This document shows positions 45,222 to 53,648 of a stretch of 64,000 nt of DNA, piece after piece (position 1 is the first letter of the stretch; every line of letters begins with the position of its first letter). A program made the translations under genes and the position numbers. The notes under the pieces were generated by a model. The model searched no databases. It was given only the letters and a program-made list of their open reading frames with translations, and was not told the DNA's origin. This stretch comes from Calidifontibacillus erzurumensis (GTDB lineage: Bacteria; Bacillota; Bacilli; Bacillales; Bacillaceae_J): contig NZ_JABTTE010000005.1 of assembly GCF_013303125.1 (NCBI RefSeq), positions 62,001-126,000 of the forward strand, written 5' to 3'.

Positions 45222-45623
45222 CTATTTTTCACGAAGGAGACTCACTGCTTTTTTCAAAAATTCAGGAATCGGAATGCCAAGCCTTCCTGCGTTTTCAATG
45301 ACGGAAAGGATTTCGTTAACCATATAAAAGATAATGGTTGCATCCCTAACTAATTGGTTAATTCCTAACAACTGATCAATAAAGTGGGCAATCGCAATTA
45401 GTGCGAAAATCATAATTTTTTTCGCAATACCTTTAAACCCTATCTTACTGGAAAGCTTTCCTTCTATTCCTGAAGCAATTAACCCTGTAACATAATCGAT
45501 TGAAACAATCGCAATGAAAATGTACAGCAGGCTGTCAAAACCTCCAAAAAGAAAAGAAACAAGAGATCCAATGATAGCAATTGCCATTTTAAAGTAGATT
45601 CCTATATTTTCTATATCGGTCAC
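45222..45623 (-). CDS. ytkC: YtkC, holin-family (phage holin 4) membrane protein
   Basis: 133 aa with about three or four hydrophobic helices (FLFGGFDSLLYIFIAIVSIDYVTGL) typical of toxin-secretion/phage lysis holins. B. subtilis has ytkC near ytkD. No phage genes or amidase nearby. Start is unusual: the only canonical codon, GTG 45623, shares its G with AAGGAGG, whereas an in-frame ATA sits at the ideal 8-nt distance (45612-45614). Confidence 0.8.
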   Translation of the reverse strand: MTDIENIGIYFKMAIAIIGSLVSFLFGGFDSLLYIFIAIVSIDYVTGLIASGIEGKLSSKIGFKGIAKKIMIFALIAIAHFIDQLLGINQLVRDATIIFYMVNEILSVIENAGRLGIPIPEFLKKAVSLLREK

Positions 45624-45774
45624 CTCCTTGTCCGTTTCTACATCTTATTAAGAAAAAAATTTTTTGCTTATACTAAATGCCCGGTGGAATATTAATAATT
45701 TCAACAAAATATGCATCATTTTAGGAAGAAAGCGGAAAAATAATTTTATAGGAGATGCACAGGAGTGATTTTTC

Positions 45775-46035
45775 ATGAAATTAATCGATGACTTATATAA
45801 TTTGTATAAACATATGTTAACTGGCGACGAAGAGGATGCAGATATCATCGTTTTTTCAGTATTGGAAGCAATGGATCGGAAGGATTTGCTCGAATTAATT
45901 GCGGAAATGAATGATGAAGAACTTTATAGCATGGTCGGTATGTATATGATTGAAAAGTTTAAAAGCAAAATGGCTCAAGATGGAATTGAACAAAATGAAA
46001 TTCGCTCAGTACCCGAGCTTAAAAATTTGCATTAA
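45775..46035 (+). CDS. Small acidic cytosolic protein, DUF6154-like
   Basis: 86 aa, acidic and helical (MKLIDDLYNLYKHMLTGDEE; EAMDRKDLLELIAEMNDEEL). Resembles the DUF6154 family of short Bacillaceae proteins. Ribosome site AGGAGTG before ATG. Divergent from ytkC. Function unknown. Confidence 0.65.
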   Translation: MKLIDDLYNLYKHMLTGDEEDADIIVFSVLEAMDRKDLLELIAEMNDEELYSMVGMYMIEKFKSKMAQDGIEQNEIRSVPELKNLH

Positions 46036-46213
46036 TCATCCAATACATACCATATTACAGCAATCCTTTGTACAATTTTGGAGGAATTCATAAATATTTG
46101 CCACAATTATTGCAAATCTATTTCATTTATTGTTTATTTATTGTATACTTTGGATATATTGGTTGTATAATTAGTAAATCTTATTATTACATGATATTTT
46201 CTCCCTATGTTTT

Positions 46214-46240
46214 GCGCATGTGATAACATGCGCTTTTTAT
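46214..46240 (+). terminator. Hairpin with T run downstream of 45775 gene
   Basis: GCGCATGT/ACATGCGC (46214-46221, 46226-46233) with a 4-nt loop, then TTTTTAT. It is 180 bp after the only plus-strand gene before it. Confidence 0.6.
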
Positions 46241-46690
46241 TTTTCTTTTCTTAACTCAGTTGAAGCAAAACCTTCAAATGGAATCATTTCTACTGTAAAC
46301 ATATGACTTTTCCAATTTTTCTGTCTCCCCGTATGAAACTTCAGACATCGTTAAATGTAATCATCCATAGGTGCCTCAAACCGATTGGCAAAATTGAGCA
46401 ACTTCTAAATCAAAAAATGACTTGGCGTTAATTAATTAACGGATTCGTAGATTTTTTCACATACAAGTTATTTGCCAGAAAGAGTTATAAATGCTGCCAA
46501 CGATCGTGGCACCTATTTTTTTCTAGAAAGTTTCCAAAGAACTTAAAACTCAGTATCAACATTTAAAACGTACCTGTCATTCATAATTGGGAACATTTCT
46601 TTCTTCCCAACTTCTCTCTAGTCCCCCACAAGTCCTAGATTTTCCTATTTTTCCATCCGATTCATTTGAATCCATACTTCCGAATAGCTT
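46237..46690 (-). pseudogene. Probable decayed gene, frameshifted
   Basis: On the minus strand coding-like pieces occur in different frames: IGATIVGSIYNSFWQ near 46510, SFFDLEVAQF near 46410, FEAPMDDYI near 46370, and a clean C-terminal piece MFTVEMIPFEGF ending at the stop 46237. They are separated by frameshifts and stops. The family is not recognised. No other gene is supported in 46036-46697. Confidence 0.35.
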
Positions 46691-46697
46691 TGCCAAT

Positions 46698-47765
46698 TTA
46701 ATCTCGTTTATCTTTGATACCGTTTGGCTCTAGCTTTTGAATTTCCTGAATCCATTTTTCACCATACCGTTCTCCATATTCTTCATACAACGGTTGAAAA
46801 AAATCAATCCATTGTTGGCGTTCCTCATCAGTTAGTTCATAAATTTGAATATCTGATGATGATTTGATCAATTCAAGCTGTTGTTGATTGATAGCTATTG
46901 ATTCAGAAAATAGCCAATCGGTTGTTTCATCCATTGCTTCTTGAATTTTCTGTTGAAGATCTTCAGGAAGGGAGTCCCAAAACTCTTGATTCATCATCAC
47001 GGCATAACCAAGATAACCGTGGTTGCTAATCGTCATGTATTTTTGCACTTTATAAAAACCTTTGGAATATATATTGGAAATTGTATTTTCTTGCCCATCT
47101 AAAAAACGGTTCTCAAGATTTGGATAAACTTGATTAAAAGGCATTGCATTGGTTCTTACACCCAACATTCGAAACTGATCTTCGAGCGCTTTACTTGGCA
47201 TAATCCGAAACCTTTGACCAAGAAAATCAGACGGTTTGCGCAGAGGATTTCGGTTTGACGTCATTTGTTTAAAACCATTGCTCCAAAAAGCAACCCCTTT
47301 AATATTATGCTTTTGCAATTTTTCTAAAAGCGCTTTCCCAACTTCGCCATTTAAAACGGCTTCCACATGTTCGTAATCTTTAAAAATATACGGCAAATCT
47401 AAAATAAGCCATTCAGGAATGAGTTCAGACATATTTGAGTATGCTGGTGCAATCATTTGCACTTCTCCGCGAATTAAAGCATCCACTTCTTCACCTTCTG
47501 CATACAAAACACCATTTGGGAAAACCGCAACTTTTACTTTGCCATTTGTTTTTCGCTCTGTAAGTTTTGCAAATTTTTGTGCCGCCAAACCTTTCGGAGT
47601 ATTTTCTGCAACGACATGGCTGAAATTAATAACAATTTGGTTAGACAAATCTTCTTGTTCATAATCATATGTGAGCGAATTGTTTTCATTATTTAATTCA
47701 AAACCAACAAAAATAAATATAAAACAAATAATAATTACGATAGATGTTGCTATGAATACTTTCAT
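46698..47765 (-). CDS. dctB: DctB-like membrane-anchored TRAP-type binding protein (co-sensor)
   Basis: 355 aa from ATG 47765 (GGGGA 7 nt upstream). DctP-family solute-binding fold, but the N-terminus is a hydrophobic helix (residues 2-22) without a lipobox, so it is probably an uncleaved membrane anchor. Shares INFSHVVAENTPKG, the ligand-site Arg region (FRIMPSKALEDQF) and ISNHGYLGYAV with the transport binding protein at 50412. B. subtilis DctB has the same layout and forms a sensory complex with kinase DctS. It is divergent from dctS with a 108-bp shared control region. Ligand, C4-dicarboxylate, is inferred. Confidence 0.85.
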   Translation of the reverse strand: MKVFIATSIVIIICFIFIFVGFELNNENNSLTYDYEQEDLSNQIVINFSHVVAENTPKGLAAQKFAKLTERKTNGKVKVAVFPNGVLYAEGEEVDALIRGEVQMIAPAYSNMSELIPEWLILDLPYIFKDYEHVEAVLNGEVGKALLEKLQKHNIKGVAFWSNGFKQMTSNRNPLRKPSDFLGQRFRIMPSKALEDQFRMLGVRTNAMPFNQVYPNLENRFLDGQENTISNIYSKGFYKVQKYMTISNHGYLGYAVMMNQEFWDSLPEDLQQKIQEAMDETTDWLFSESIAINQQQLELIKSSSDIQIYELTDEERQQWIDFFQPLYEEYGERYGEKWIQEIQKLEPNGIKDKRD

Positions 47766-47873
47766 AATATTCCCCATAATATTAATATTTTTAAGATAAT
47801 TTTATCATATGTACAGAAGCATGGTAAAATGAATCTATAAATAAGATGATTCCAAACTTGAGGTATTGCAAAA

Positions 47874-49496
47874 ATGTATCAAAAAATTCCTTTACGTTGG
47901 AAAATAACTGGATTAGCATTGGCGATTATGGGATTTGCTATAATCATGGTTGGGATTGCCCTAATCGGCAATTTAGTTAAAGTAAAAGAAGAAGAATTAA
48001 AGGAACGTGCACTCATTACAGCAAGAACTGTTGCTGAATTTTCCGGCATACGGTCAAACATCAACGGTGGGCCTGAAGAACGGAAAGCTATTAATCCGCT
48101 TGTGGAAAGAGTAAGAATTATTAACGGTGCAACATATATTGTTGTCCTCGATATGAATCGCGTTCGCTTATCCCATCCGGTCGACTCTTTAATTGGCAAA
48201 GTTTCTGAAGGAGCAGATGAAGGACCTGCTTTTGCTGAACATACGTATACAACAAAAGCTAAAGGAGAGGCAGGTACTAGCGTCAGGGCTTTTGTACCAA
48301 TTATGAATGAACAGCATGAACAAATTGGCGTCGTCCTCGTCGGCTATTTACTCCCGACCATTCCCGAAATTATTTTTAGTTTAAAATTTGAAATTATTAC
48401 GACCATTATTGTATCTATCATCTTTGGCGGCTGGGGATCTTGGATTCTTGCCAATCATATTAAACGGCAAATTTTTCAGCTTGAACCACATGAGATTGCA
48501 GCTATGCTTGTTGAACGGACAGAAACGTTTAATGCTATGCATGAAGGAATTGTTGCCATTGACAACAACGAAACGATCACCATTTTTAATGATAAAGCAA
48601 AAGAGCTGTTAGGAATATCTGGTGATGTCATTGGAAAGAAAATTCGAGAAGTCATTCCAGACACGTATTTGCCAGAAATATTAAAACTTAAACAGCCAAT
48701 TTATAATAAAGAATTAAATGTCCGTAATAAGATCGTTCTTAGCAACCGGATTCCTATTAAAGTCAACAATAAAACAATAGGAGCCGTTGCGGTGTTCCAA
48801 GATCAAACCGAAGTAAAAAAATTAGCAGAAGAACTTACAGGCGTCAAAGCGTTTGTCAATGCCCTCAGAGTCCAAAATCATGAATATTTGAATAAACTGC
48901 ATACGATTGCCGGTTTAATTCAAATGAACCACAAAGAAAAAGCACTTGATTATGTATTTCAAATAACCGAAGAACATCAAGAGCTGACCCAATTTTTAGG
49001 TAAAAGTATTCATGATGAAAGTTTGGCTGGCCTTTTGCTAAGCAAAGTAACTCGCGGCAAAGAATTAGGAATCCAAGTGATTATTGACCGAAACAGCAAA
49101 TTGAGACGATTTCCACCACCGCTTGATCATCACGATTTTGTAGTGATCATAGGGAATTTAATTGAAAATGCTTTTGAATCATTTAAAGAGGTAAACCAAC
49201 AAGATAAACAAATATTTATTAGCATTGAACAAGATGATGAAGTAACATCGATTCTCGTCGAGGATAACGGCTGTGGTATTGATGAAGACATTAAGGACAA
49301 GCTTTTTCTGCAAGGTTTTACAACAAAAGGGGAAGCAGGACACGGTATTGGGCTATATTTAGTAAACGAAATTGTAAAGAAGGCAAATGGCGAAATTGTT
49401 GTTGAATCACAAAAAGGACATGGAACTTCGATGATCATTACATTTTATGAAAATTCTGCTAAAAGGAGGGTTGAAGATGGCGCAGCAAATCATTAA
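47874..49496 (+). CDS. dctS: DctS sensor histidine kinase (DcuS/CitA type)
   Basis: 540 aa. TM1 about residues 9-35, extracytoplasmic sensor domain about 36-160, TM2 about 164-195, cytoplasmic PAS about 210-320, phospho-acceptor His336 in QNHEYLNKLHTI, N box GNLIENAFESF, G boxes EDNGCGID and GHGIGLYLV. This is the CitA/DcuS family (HPK5). It lies beside the response regulator, overlapping it by 20 nt, and across from DctB, as in B. subtilis ydbE-F-G. GAGGT 9 nt before the ATG. Confidence 0.92.
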   Translation: MYQKIPLRWKITGLALAIMGFAIIMVGIALIGNLVKVKEEELKERALITARTVAEFSGIRSNINGGPEERKAINPLVERVRIINGATYIVVLDMNRVRLSHPVDSLIGKVSEGADEGPAFAEHTYTTKAKGEAGTSVRAFVPIMNEQHEQIGVVLVGYLLPTIPEIIFSLKFEIITTIIVSIIFGGWGSWILANHIKRQIFQLEPHEIAAMLVERTETFNAMHEGIVAIDNNETITIFNDKAKELLGISGDVIGKKIREVIPDTYLPEILKLKQPIYNKELNVRNKIVLSNRIPIKVNNKTIGAVAVFQDQTEVKKLAEELTGVKAFVNALRVQNHEYLNKLHTIAGLIQMNHKEKALDYVFQITEEHQELTQFLGKSIHDESLAGLLLSKVTRGKELGIQVIIDRNSKLRRFPPPLDHHDFVVIIGNLIENAFESFKEVNQQDKQIFISIEQDDEVTSILVEDNGCGIDEDIKDKLFLQGFTTKGEAGHGIGLYLVNEIVKKANGEIVVESQKGHGTSMIITFYENSAKRRVEDGAANH

Positions 49497-50169
49497 AGTC
49501 GTATTAATCGAAGATGATCCAATGGTGCAAGAGGTGAACCGACAGTTTATTGAAAAAGTCGATGGTTTTAAAATTGTCGGAATTGCAAGCAACGGGAAAG
49601 AAGGTTTGGATTTGATAAAAAAACATAAACCGGAGCTTGTATTCGTTGATATTTATATGCCCGCCTTTGATGGCCTCTCCTTAATTCATCAAATTCGCAA
49701 AGAGGGACTATCTGTTGATATAATCGCCATTACTGCAGCCTCTGATATGGAAACGATTCGTGACGTACTACAAAACGGTGCTTTTGATTATATTATGAAA
49801 CCTTTTAAATTTGAACGAATAAAAAAAGCATTGGAAAACTACCGGTCTTTCCGCAAACAACTTGAAAGCAAAAAAACTTTGACGCAAAAAGATTTAGATC
49901 AAATTCGTTTTGAAAAAGAAGTCTATGAATCCTCAAATCTTGACTTGCCAAAAGGTTTAAACGAAGTAACGTTTAAGAAAATTATTACCTACTTAAATGA
50001 TCAGACCGAACCGCTATCAGCCGAAGAAGTTGCCGAACAAGTAGGTTTAGCTCGGGTTACAGCTAGACGATATTTAGACTACATGGTTAAAAGCGGCCAT
50101 ATTGATATGAAAATTCAATACGGAAGCATTGGCAGACCGATTAACCGTTATATAACAAAAGGGAAATAA
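49477..50169 (+). CDS. dctR: DctR response regulator (CitB/DcuR family)
   Basis: 230 aa from ATG 49477, preceded by AAAGGAGGG, within the end of dctS. Receiver with acidic pair ED-D (residues 12-14), phospho-Asp58 in VFVDIYMP and Lys in YIMKPFKFE. C-terminal helix-turn-helix LSAEEVAEQVGLARVTARRY. Probably activates the transporter from the GACCA repeats at 50266. Terminated at 50189-50220. Confidence 0.92.
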   Translation: MAQQIIKVVLIEDDPMVQEVNRQFIEKVDGFKIVGIASNGKEGLDLIKKHKPELVFVDIYMPAFDGLSLIHQIRKEGLSVDIIAITAASDMETIRDVLQNGAFDYIMKPFKFERIKKALENYRSFRKQLESKKTLTQKDLDQIRFEKEVYESSNLDLPKGLNEVTFKKIITYLNDQTEPLSAEEVAEQVGLARVTARRYLDYMVKSGHIDMKIQYGSIGRPINRYITKGK

Positions 50170-50188
50170 TTAAGTTTTTTAACTAGCT

Positions 50189-50220
50189 AGGCATGGGAAA
50201 CAAAAGGCCCCATGCCTTTT
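50189..50220 (+). terminator. Terminator of dctSR
   Basis: AGGCATGGG/CCCATGCCT (50189-50197, 50208-50216) then TTTT; separates regulators from the transporter transcript. Confidence 0.75.
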
Positions 50221-50251
50221 ATTTTCTGTATTTAGAGCGATTTACAACTAT

Positions 50252-50265
50252 TGTTAACGCTTTCA
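50252..50265 (+). promoter_or_regulatory. CcpA cre site upstream of the TRAP genes
   Basis: TGTTAACGCTTTCA matches TGWAANCGNTNWCA with one mismatch. It lies 64 bp before the -10, next to the presumed DctR sites. CcpA is encoded in this window. Confidence 0.65.
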
Positions 50266-50299
50266 GACCAAAAAGACCAAAAGAGACAATATGACCAAA
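50266..50299 (+). promoter_or_regulatory. Four phased GACCA-type repeats, probable DctR operator
   Basis: GACCAA at 50266, 50275 and 50293 and GACAAT at 50285 recur every 8-10 bp, about one helical turn. They end about 7 bp upstream of the -35 region of a promoter that lacks a consensus -35, the usual place for an activator. Confidence 0.5.
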
Positions 50300-50305
50300 T
50301 TATTA

Positions 50306-50334
50306 ACATATGAGTACAACTTCTGTACTATAAT
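50306..50334 (+). promoter_or_regulatory. Activator-dependent-looking promoter of dctPQM
   Basis: A perfect TATAAT (50329-50334) has ACATAT at the -35 position (50306-50311), a poor match. Start of dctP is 78 bp further on. Confidence 0.5.
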
Positions 50335-50411
50335 AGATGAATTCATAATAGACGAAATAACCAGAAGATTTAAAAGTCTTTATGAATTAAAAAATTAGAG
50401 GGGGTTTTTTC

Positions 50412-51455
50412 ATGAAAAAGTGGCTTATGATGATGCTAGCAGCCGCTCTTATGATCGGAATTTTAGCAGGCTGTGGCGCAAGATCACAACAAAACAACGC
50501 TTCTAATGAAAGTGGAGAAAACGGCGGTGCCAGCGACGAAAAAATTATCATTAAATTCTCACACGTAGTTGCTGAAAATACGCCAAAAGGTCAAGCAGCG
50601 GAAATGTTTAAAGAATTAGCAGAAGAGTATACAAACGGAAAAGTAGAAGTTCAAGTATTCCCGAACTCACAGCTTTACAAAGATGAAGACGTACTTGCTG
50701 CTATTCAGCAAAATAACGTTCAATTAGCAGCACCTTCAACTTCAGTTGTTACAAAACTTTATCCACAATGGACACTATTTGACTTGCCATTTATTTTTAA
50801 AGACGAAGAAAACGTACAAAAAGCAATGGAAAGCCCGGAAATCGGTGGCAAGCTTTTCACAATGCTTGAAGAACAAAATTTACTTGGTCTAGCAATGTGG
50901 GATAACGGTTTCAAACAAATGCATTCAAATAAAGCAATTAAAACACCTGCTGATTTCAAAGGTCAAAAATTGCGCGTAATGTCTTCAAAAGTACTTGAAG
51001 CACAATTTAAAGCGGTTGGTGCTAACCCAACTCCAATGGCATTCGGTGAAGTATATAGCGCATTAGAACAAGGTGTTATTGACGGCGGTGAAAACACATT
51101 ATCAAACGTCTACTCTCAAAAAATGCATGAAGTTCAAAAATATTTAACAATGTCTAACCATGGCTACCTAGGATATGCAGTTATTACAAATGCTGATTTC
51201 TGGAATGGTCTTCCTGAAGATGTACGCCAAGGTTTAGAAAAAGCATTGGCTGAAACAACTGATTGGGTTCGTGAAAACAGTAAACGTTTGAACGAAGAAC
51301 AATTAGAGCTTATTAAACAAGCTGGAACAACAGAAATTATCGAGTTGACTGAAGAAGAAAGACAAGCTTGGGTAGATGCAATGACTGTGATCTACTCTGA
51401 ATTTGAAAACGAAATCGGTAAAGACTTAATTGATGCTGCAAAAGCACTTTGGTAA
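50412..51455 (+). CDS. dctP: TRAP transporter substrate-binding lipoprotein DctP
   Basis: 347 aa. Lipoprotein signal peptide with lipobox LAGC (Cys21), then a Ser/Asn/Gly linker. TRAP SBP fold: IKFSHVVAENTPKG, DLPFIF, conserved Arg in KLRVMSSKVLEAQF, DGGENTLSN. Delivers an organic acid, likely a C4-dicarboxylate, to DctQM. GAGGGGG ribosome site. Close paralogue of DctB. Not related to B. subtilis DctP, which is a DctA-type carrier. Confidence 0.93.
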   Translation: MKKWLMMMLAAALMIGILAGCGARSQQNNASNESGENGGASDEKIIIKFSHVVAENTPKGQAAEMFKELAEEYTNGKVEVQVFPNSQLYKDEDVLAAIQQNNVQLAAPSTSVVTKLYPQWTLFDLPFIFKDEENVQKAMESPEIGGKLFTMLEEQNLLGLAMWDNGFKQMHSNKAIKTPADFKGQKLRVMSSKVLEAQFKAVGANPTPMAFGEVYSALEQGVIDGGENTLSNVYSQKMHEVQKYLTMSNHGYLGYAVITNADFWNGLPEDVRQGLEKALAETTDWVRENSKRLNEEQLELIKQAGTTEIIELTEEERQAWVDAMTVIYSEFENEIGKDLIDAAKALW

Positions 51456-51460
51456 TAAAA

Positions 51461-51489
51461 TAAGGGGCTTAGAATGCCCCTTATTTTTT
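51461..51489 (+). terminator. Intra-operon terminator between dctP and dctQ
   Basis: TAAGGGGC/GCCCCTTA (51461-51468, 51476-51483) with TTTTTT. Probably partial, leaving excess binding protein over membrane subunits. Confidence 0.75.
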
Positions 51490-51550
51490 AAAAATTAATA
51501 TATTATTCTCTGAATCTATCGTTCAAGTAAGTATATGGGGATGTGAAAAC

Positions 51551-52063
51551 ATGAATGTTTTAGATAAAGTTGTGTCTAGACTGGAAGAAATCCTCTGCGG
51601 TCTCGCTCTTTCACTTGCAACAACTTTTGCTTTTATTGAAGTTATATTGCGCAGAGGATTTGGCTCAAGTCTAGGCTTTACACAAGAAGCAGTTAATTAC
51701 CTCTTAATTTTTGTTGGTCTTATTGGAGCCTCTATAGGTGTACGGGAAAAAGTCCACCTTGGCGTAGATTTATTAATCAAACAATTTTCACCAAAAACTC
51801 AAAAAGTAATGATCCTTGTCATTTATACTCTAAACGTCTTATTCTGTATCATTGTAGCTATCATCGGCTATCAACATGTTGCAATTTTAGCGAACTTTGG
51901 TTTAGTTTCCCCAGAGATGGAAATCCCTATGTATATTCCAAAAGGTATCGTTGCCGTTGCATTTACTTTAATGACATTCCGTTATTTGCAAGAATTAGTT
52001 AAGGCTATTAAAACTCCTACAGAGCAACTTTTAGCTGAACAACAGGAAGGCGGTGCCCATTAA
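51551..52063 (+). CDS. dctQ: TRAP transporter small permease DctQ
   Basis: 170 aa, four transmembrane helices, typical DctQ motif ASIGVREKVHLGVDLLI. Pairs with DctM to form the Na+-coupled permease. The ribosome site is GGGGATGTG. Overlaps or abuts dctM. Confidence 0.92.
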   Translation: MNVLDKVVSRLEEILCGLALSLATTFAFIEVILRRGFGSSLGFTQEAVNYLLIFVGLIGASIGVREKVHLGVDLLIKQFSPKTQKVMILVIYTLNVLFCIIVAIIGYQHVAILANFGLVSPEMEIPMYIPKGIVAVAFTLMTFRYLQELVKAIKTPTEQLLAEQQEGGAH

Positions 52064-52064
52064 T

Positions 52065-53489
52065 ATGAATGCAGTTCCTAATAATCAATCTTTTGAACAA
52101 CCGATGTTGCCTAAATCAGGAACACCGTTAAAAAAATTGTCATCACTATTTTTTATCTTACTATCTTTAGTCGGTGTTATTTATTCAATGATGATTAACA
52201 GTGCAGCATTGGCTGTGTTCTCTTTGTTATTCTTCTTTTTATTTATCGGTTTGCCAATTGCTATTTCATTAGGCTTTGCTTCTTTTGCAGTTATTTATTA
52301 TTTTACGACAGATCCACTACCTGATTTAGCAGGAAAAGTATTTTCAGGTTTAGATAACTTCCCGTTAATGGCTATTCCGTTTTTCGTATTAGCAGGGAAT
52401 ATTTTTACAACAGGCGGCGTTGCTAAACGTCTTATTAATCTAGCAAATGCCTTCATCGGCCATTTGCCAGGTGGATTATCCATTGCAGCGATTTTCTCTT
52501 GTGCATTGTTTGCTGCAATTTCCGGTTCTTCTCCAGCGACTGTTGCCGCGATTGGGGGCATCATGATCCCGGCAATGGTTAAGTTTGGATATCCAAAAAG
52601 CTATGGCGTCGGTTCAATTGCGACTGCTGGATCACTAGGAATTCTAATCCCACCAAGCGTTCCAATGATTGTATACTGCGTAACAGTTGAACAATCAGTA
52701 GGAAAAATGTTTTTAGCAGGAATCGTACCAGGACTTTTGCTTGCTGTTTTGCTAGCTTCAGTAAGTTATATTGTTGCAAAAAAGAATAACTATCCGCTTA
52801 GCCCTAAAGCTTCTTTCAGCGAAAGAATGAAAGCATTGCGCGAATCTATTTGGAGCTTGTCGCTTCCAATCTTAGTTATCGGCGGTATTTATTCCGGACT
52901 ATTTACACCAACAGAATCAGCAGCTGTTGCTTGCTTCTTTGGTTTAATTGTAGGATTTTTCATTCATAAAGATTTAAAAATTAAAGACATTCCAGGCATT
53001 TTAGTTGAATCAACAAAAACAACAGCTATGTTGTTCTTTATCATTGCAATGGCGATGGTATTCGCACACATCTTAACGTTAGAGCGAATTCCACATGAAC
53101 TTGTTTCAATCATTAATGATATGAATATGGGACCAATTGCATTCCTATTAATTGTTAACTTAATCTTATTTATTGCTGGTCAATTTATGGAACCGACTGC
53201 AATTATTACAATTTTAGGTCCAATTCTTTTTCCTGTTGCTGTTGCATTAGGAATCGATCCAATTCACTTTGGTATCATCATGATAGTCAACATGGAAATT
53301 GGTATGATTACACCTCCGGTTGGTTTGAATTTATACGTTGCAAGTGGTATTTCAAAAATGTCGCTCGTCGATGTTACAAAAGCGACTGGTCCTTGGTTAT
53401 TGGCTACAATCGTTGCACTTGCTTTAGTAACATTTGTACCACAAATCAGCCTATGGCTACCTGAATTTTTATACAGCTTGCAAAGATAA
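52065..53489 (+). CDS. dctM: TRAP transporter large permease DctM
   Basis: 474 aa from ATG 52065, two bases after the dctQ stop; GTG 52053, overlapping dctQ and closer to the GGAAGG site, is the alternative. About twelve membrane segments. DctM motifs: SGSSPATVAAIGGIMIPAM, GSLGILIPPSVPMIVY, GLFTPTESAAVACFFGL, NMEIGMITPPVGLNLYV. N-terminal 30 residues are extra and polar. Terminated at 53515. Confidence 0.94.
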   Translation: MNAVPNNQSFEQPMLPKSGTPLKKLSSLFFILLSLVGVIYSMMINSAALAVFSLLFFFLFIGLPIAISLGFASFAVIYYFTTDPLPDLAGKVFSGLDNFPLMAIPFFVLAGNIFTTGGVAKRLINLANAFIGHLPGGLSIAAIFSCALFAAISGSSPATVAAIGGIMIPAMVKFGYPKSYGVGSIATAGSLGILIPPSVPMIVYCVTVEQSVGKMFLAGIVPGLLLAVLLASVSYIVAKKNNYPLSPKASFSERMKALRESIWSLSLPILVIGGIYSGLFTPTESAAVACFFGLIVGFFIHKDLKIKDIPGILVESTKTTAMLFFIIAMAMVFAHILTLERIPHELVSIINDMNMGPIAFLLIVNLILFIAGQFMEPTAIITILGPILFPVAVALGIDPIHFGIIMIVNMEIGMITPPVGLNLYVASGISKMSLVDVTKATGPWLLATIVALALVTFVPQISLWLPEFLYSLQR

Positions 53490-53514
53490 TGTAAAAAAAT
53501 ATTTTAGGTATGTG

Positions 53515-53558
53515 AAGGAGCGGACCCCCCCTGTTTCCCATCCGCTCCTTATTTTTAT
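53515..53558 (+). terminator. Terminator of the TRAP operon
   Basis: AAGGAGCGGA/TCCGCTCCTT (53515-53524, 53541-53550) then ATTTTTATTT. Confidence 0.85.
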
Positions 53559-53648
53559 TTAGAATCCCTATAAAAGTTCATCTACTTTCTTTCATACTTG
53601 TAACTACAAAAATTTTCAACCTTCATTTAACAACAATTGCTAAACTCT

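Noticed and set aside
45222-45623. Prophage remnant suggested by the holin gene
   Set aside because: ytkC is a chromosomal gene at this place in B. subtilis and no other phage genes lie nearby.
47700-47765. Lipobox in DctB
   Set aside because: The only N-terminal Cys follows Ile-Ile-Ile, not the required Gly/Ala/Ser at -1.
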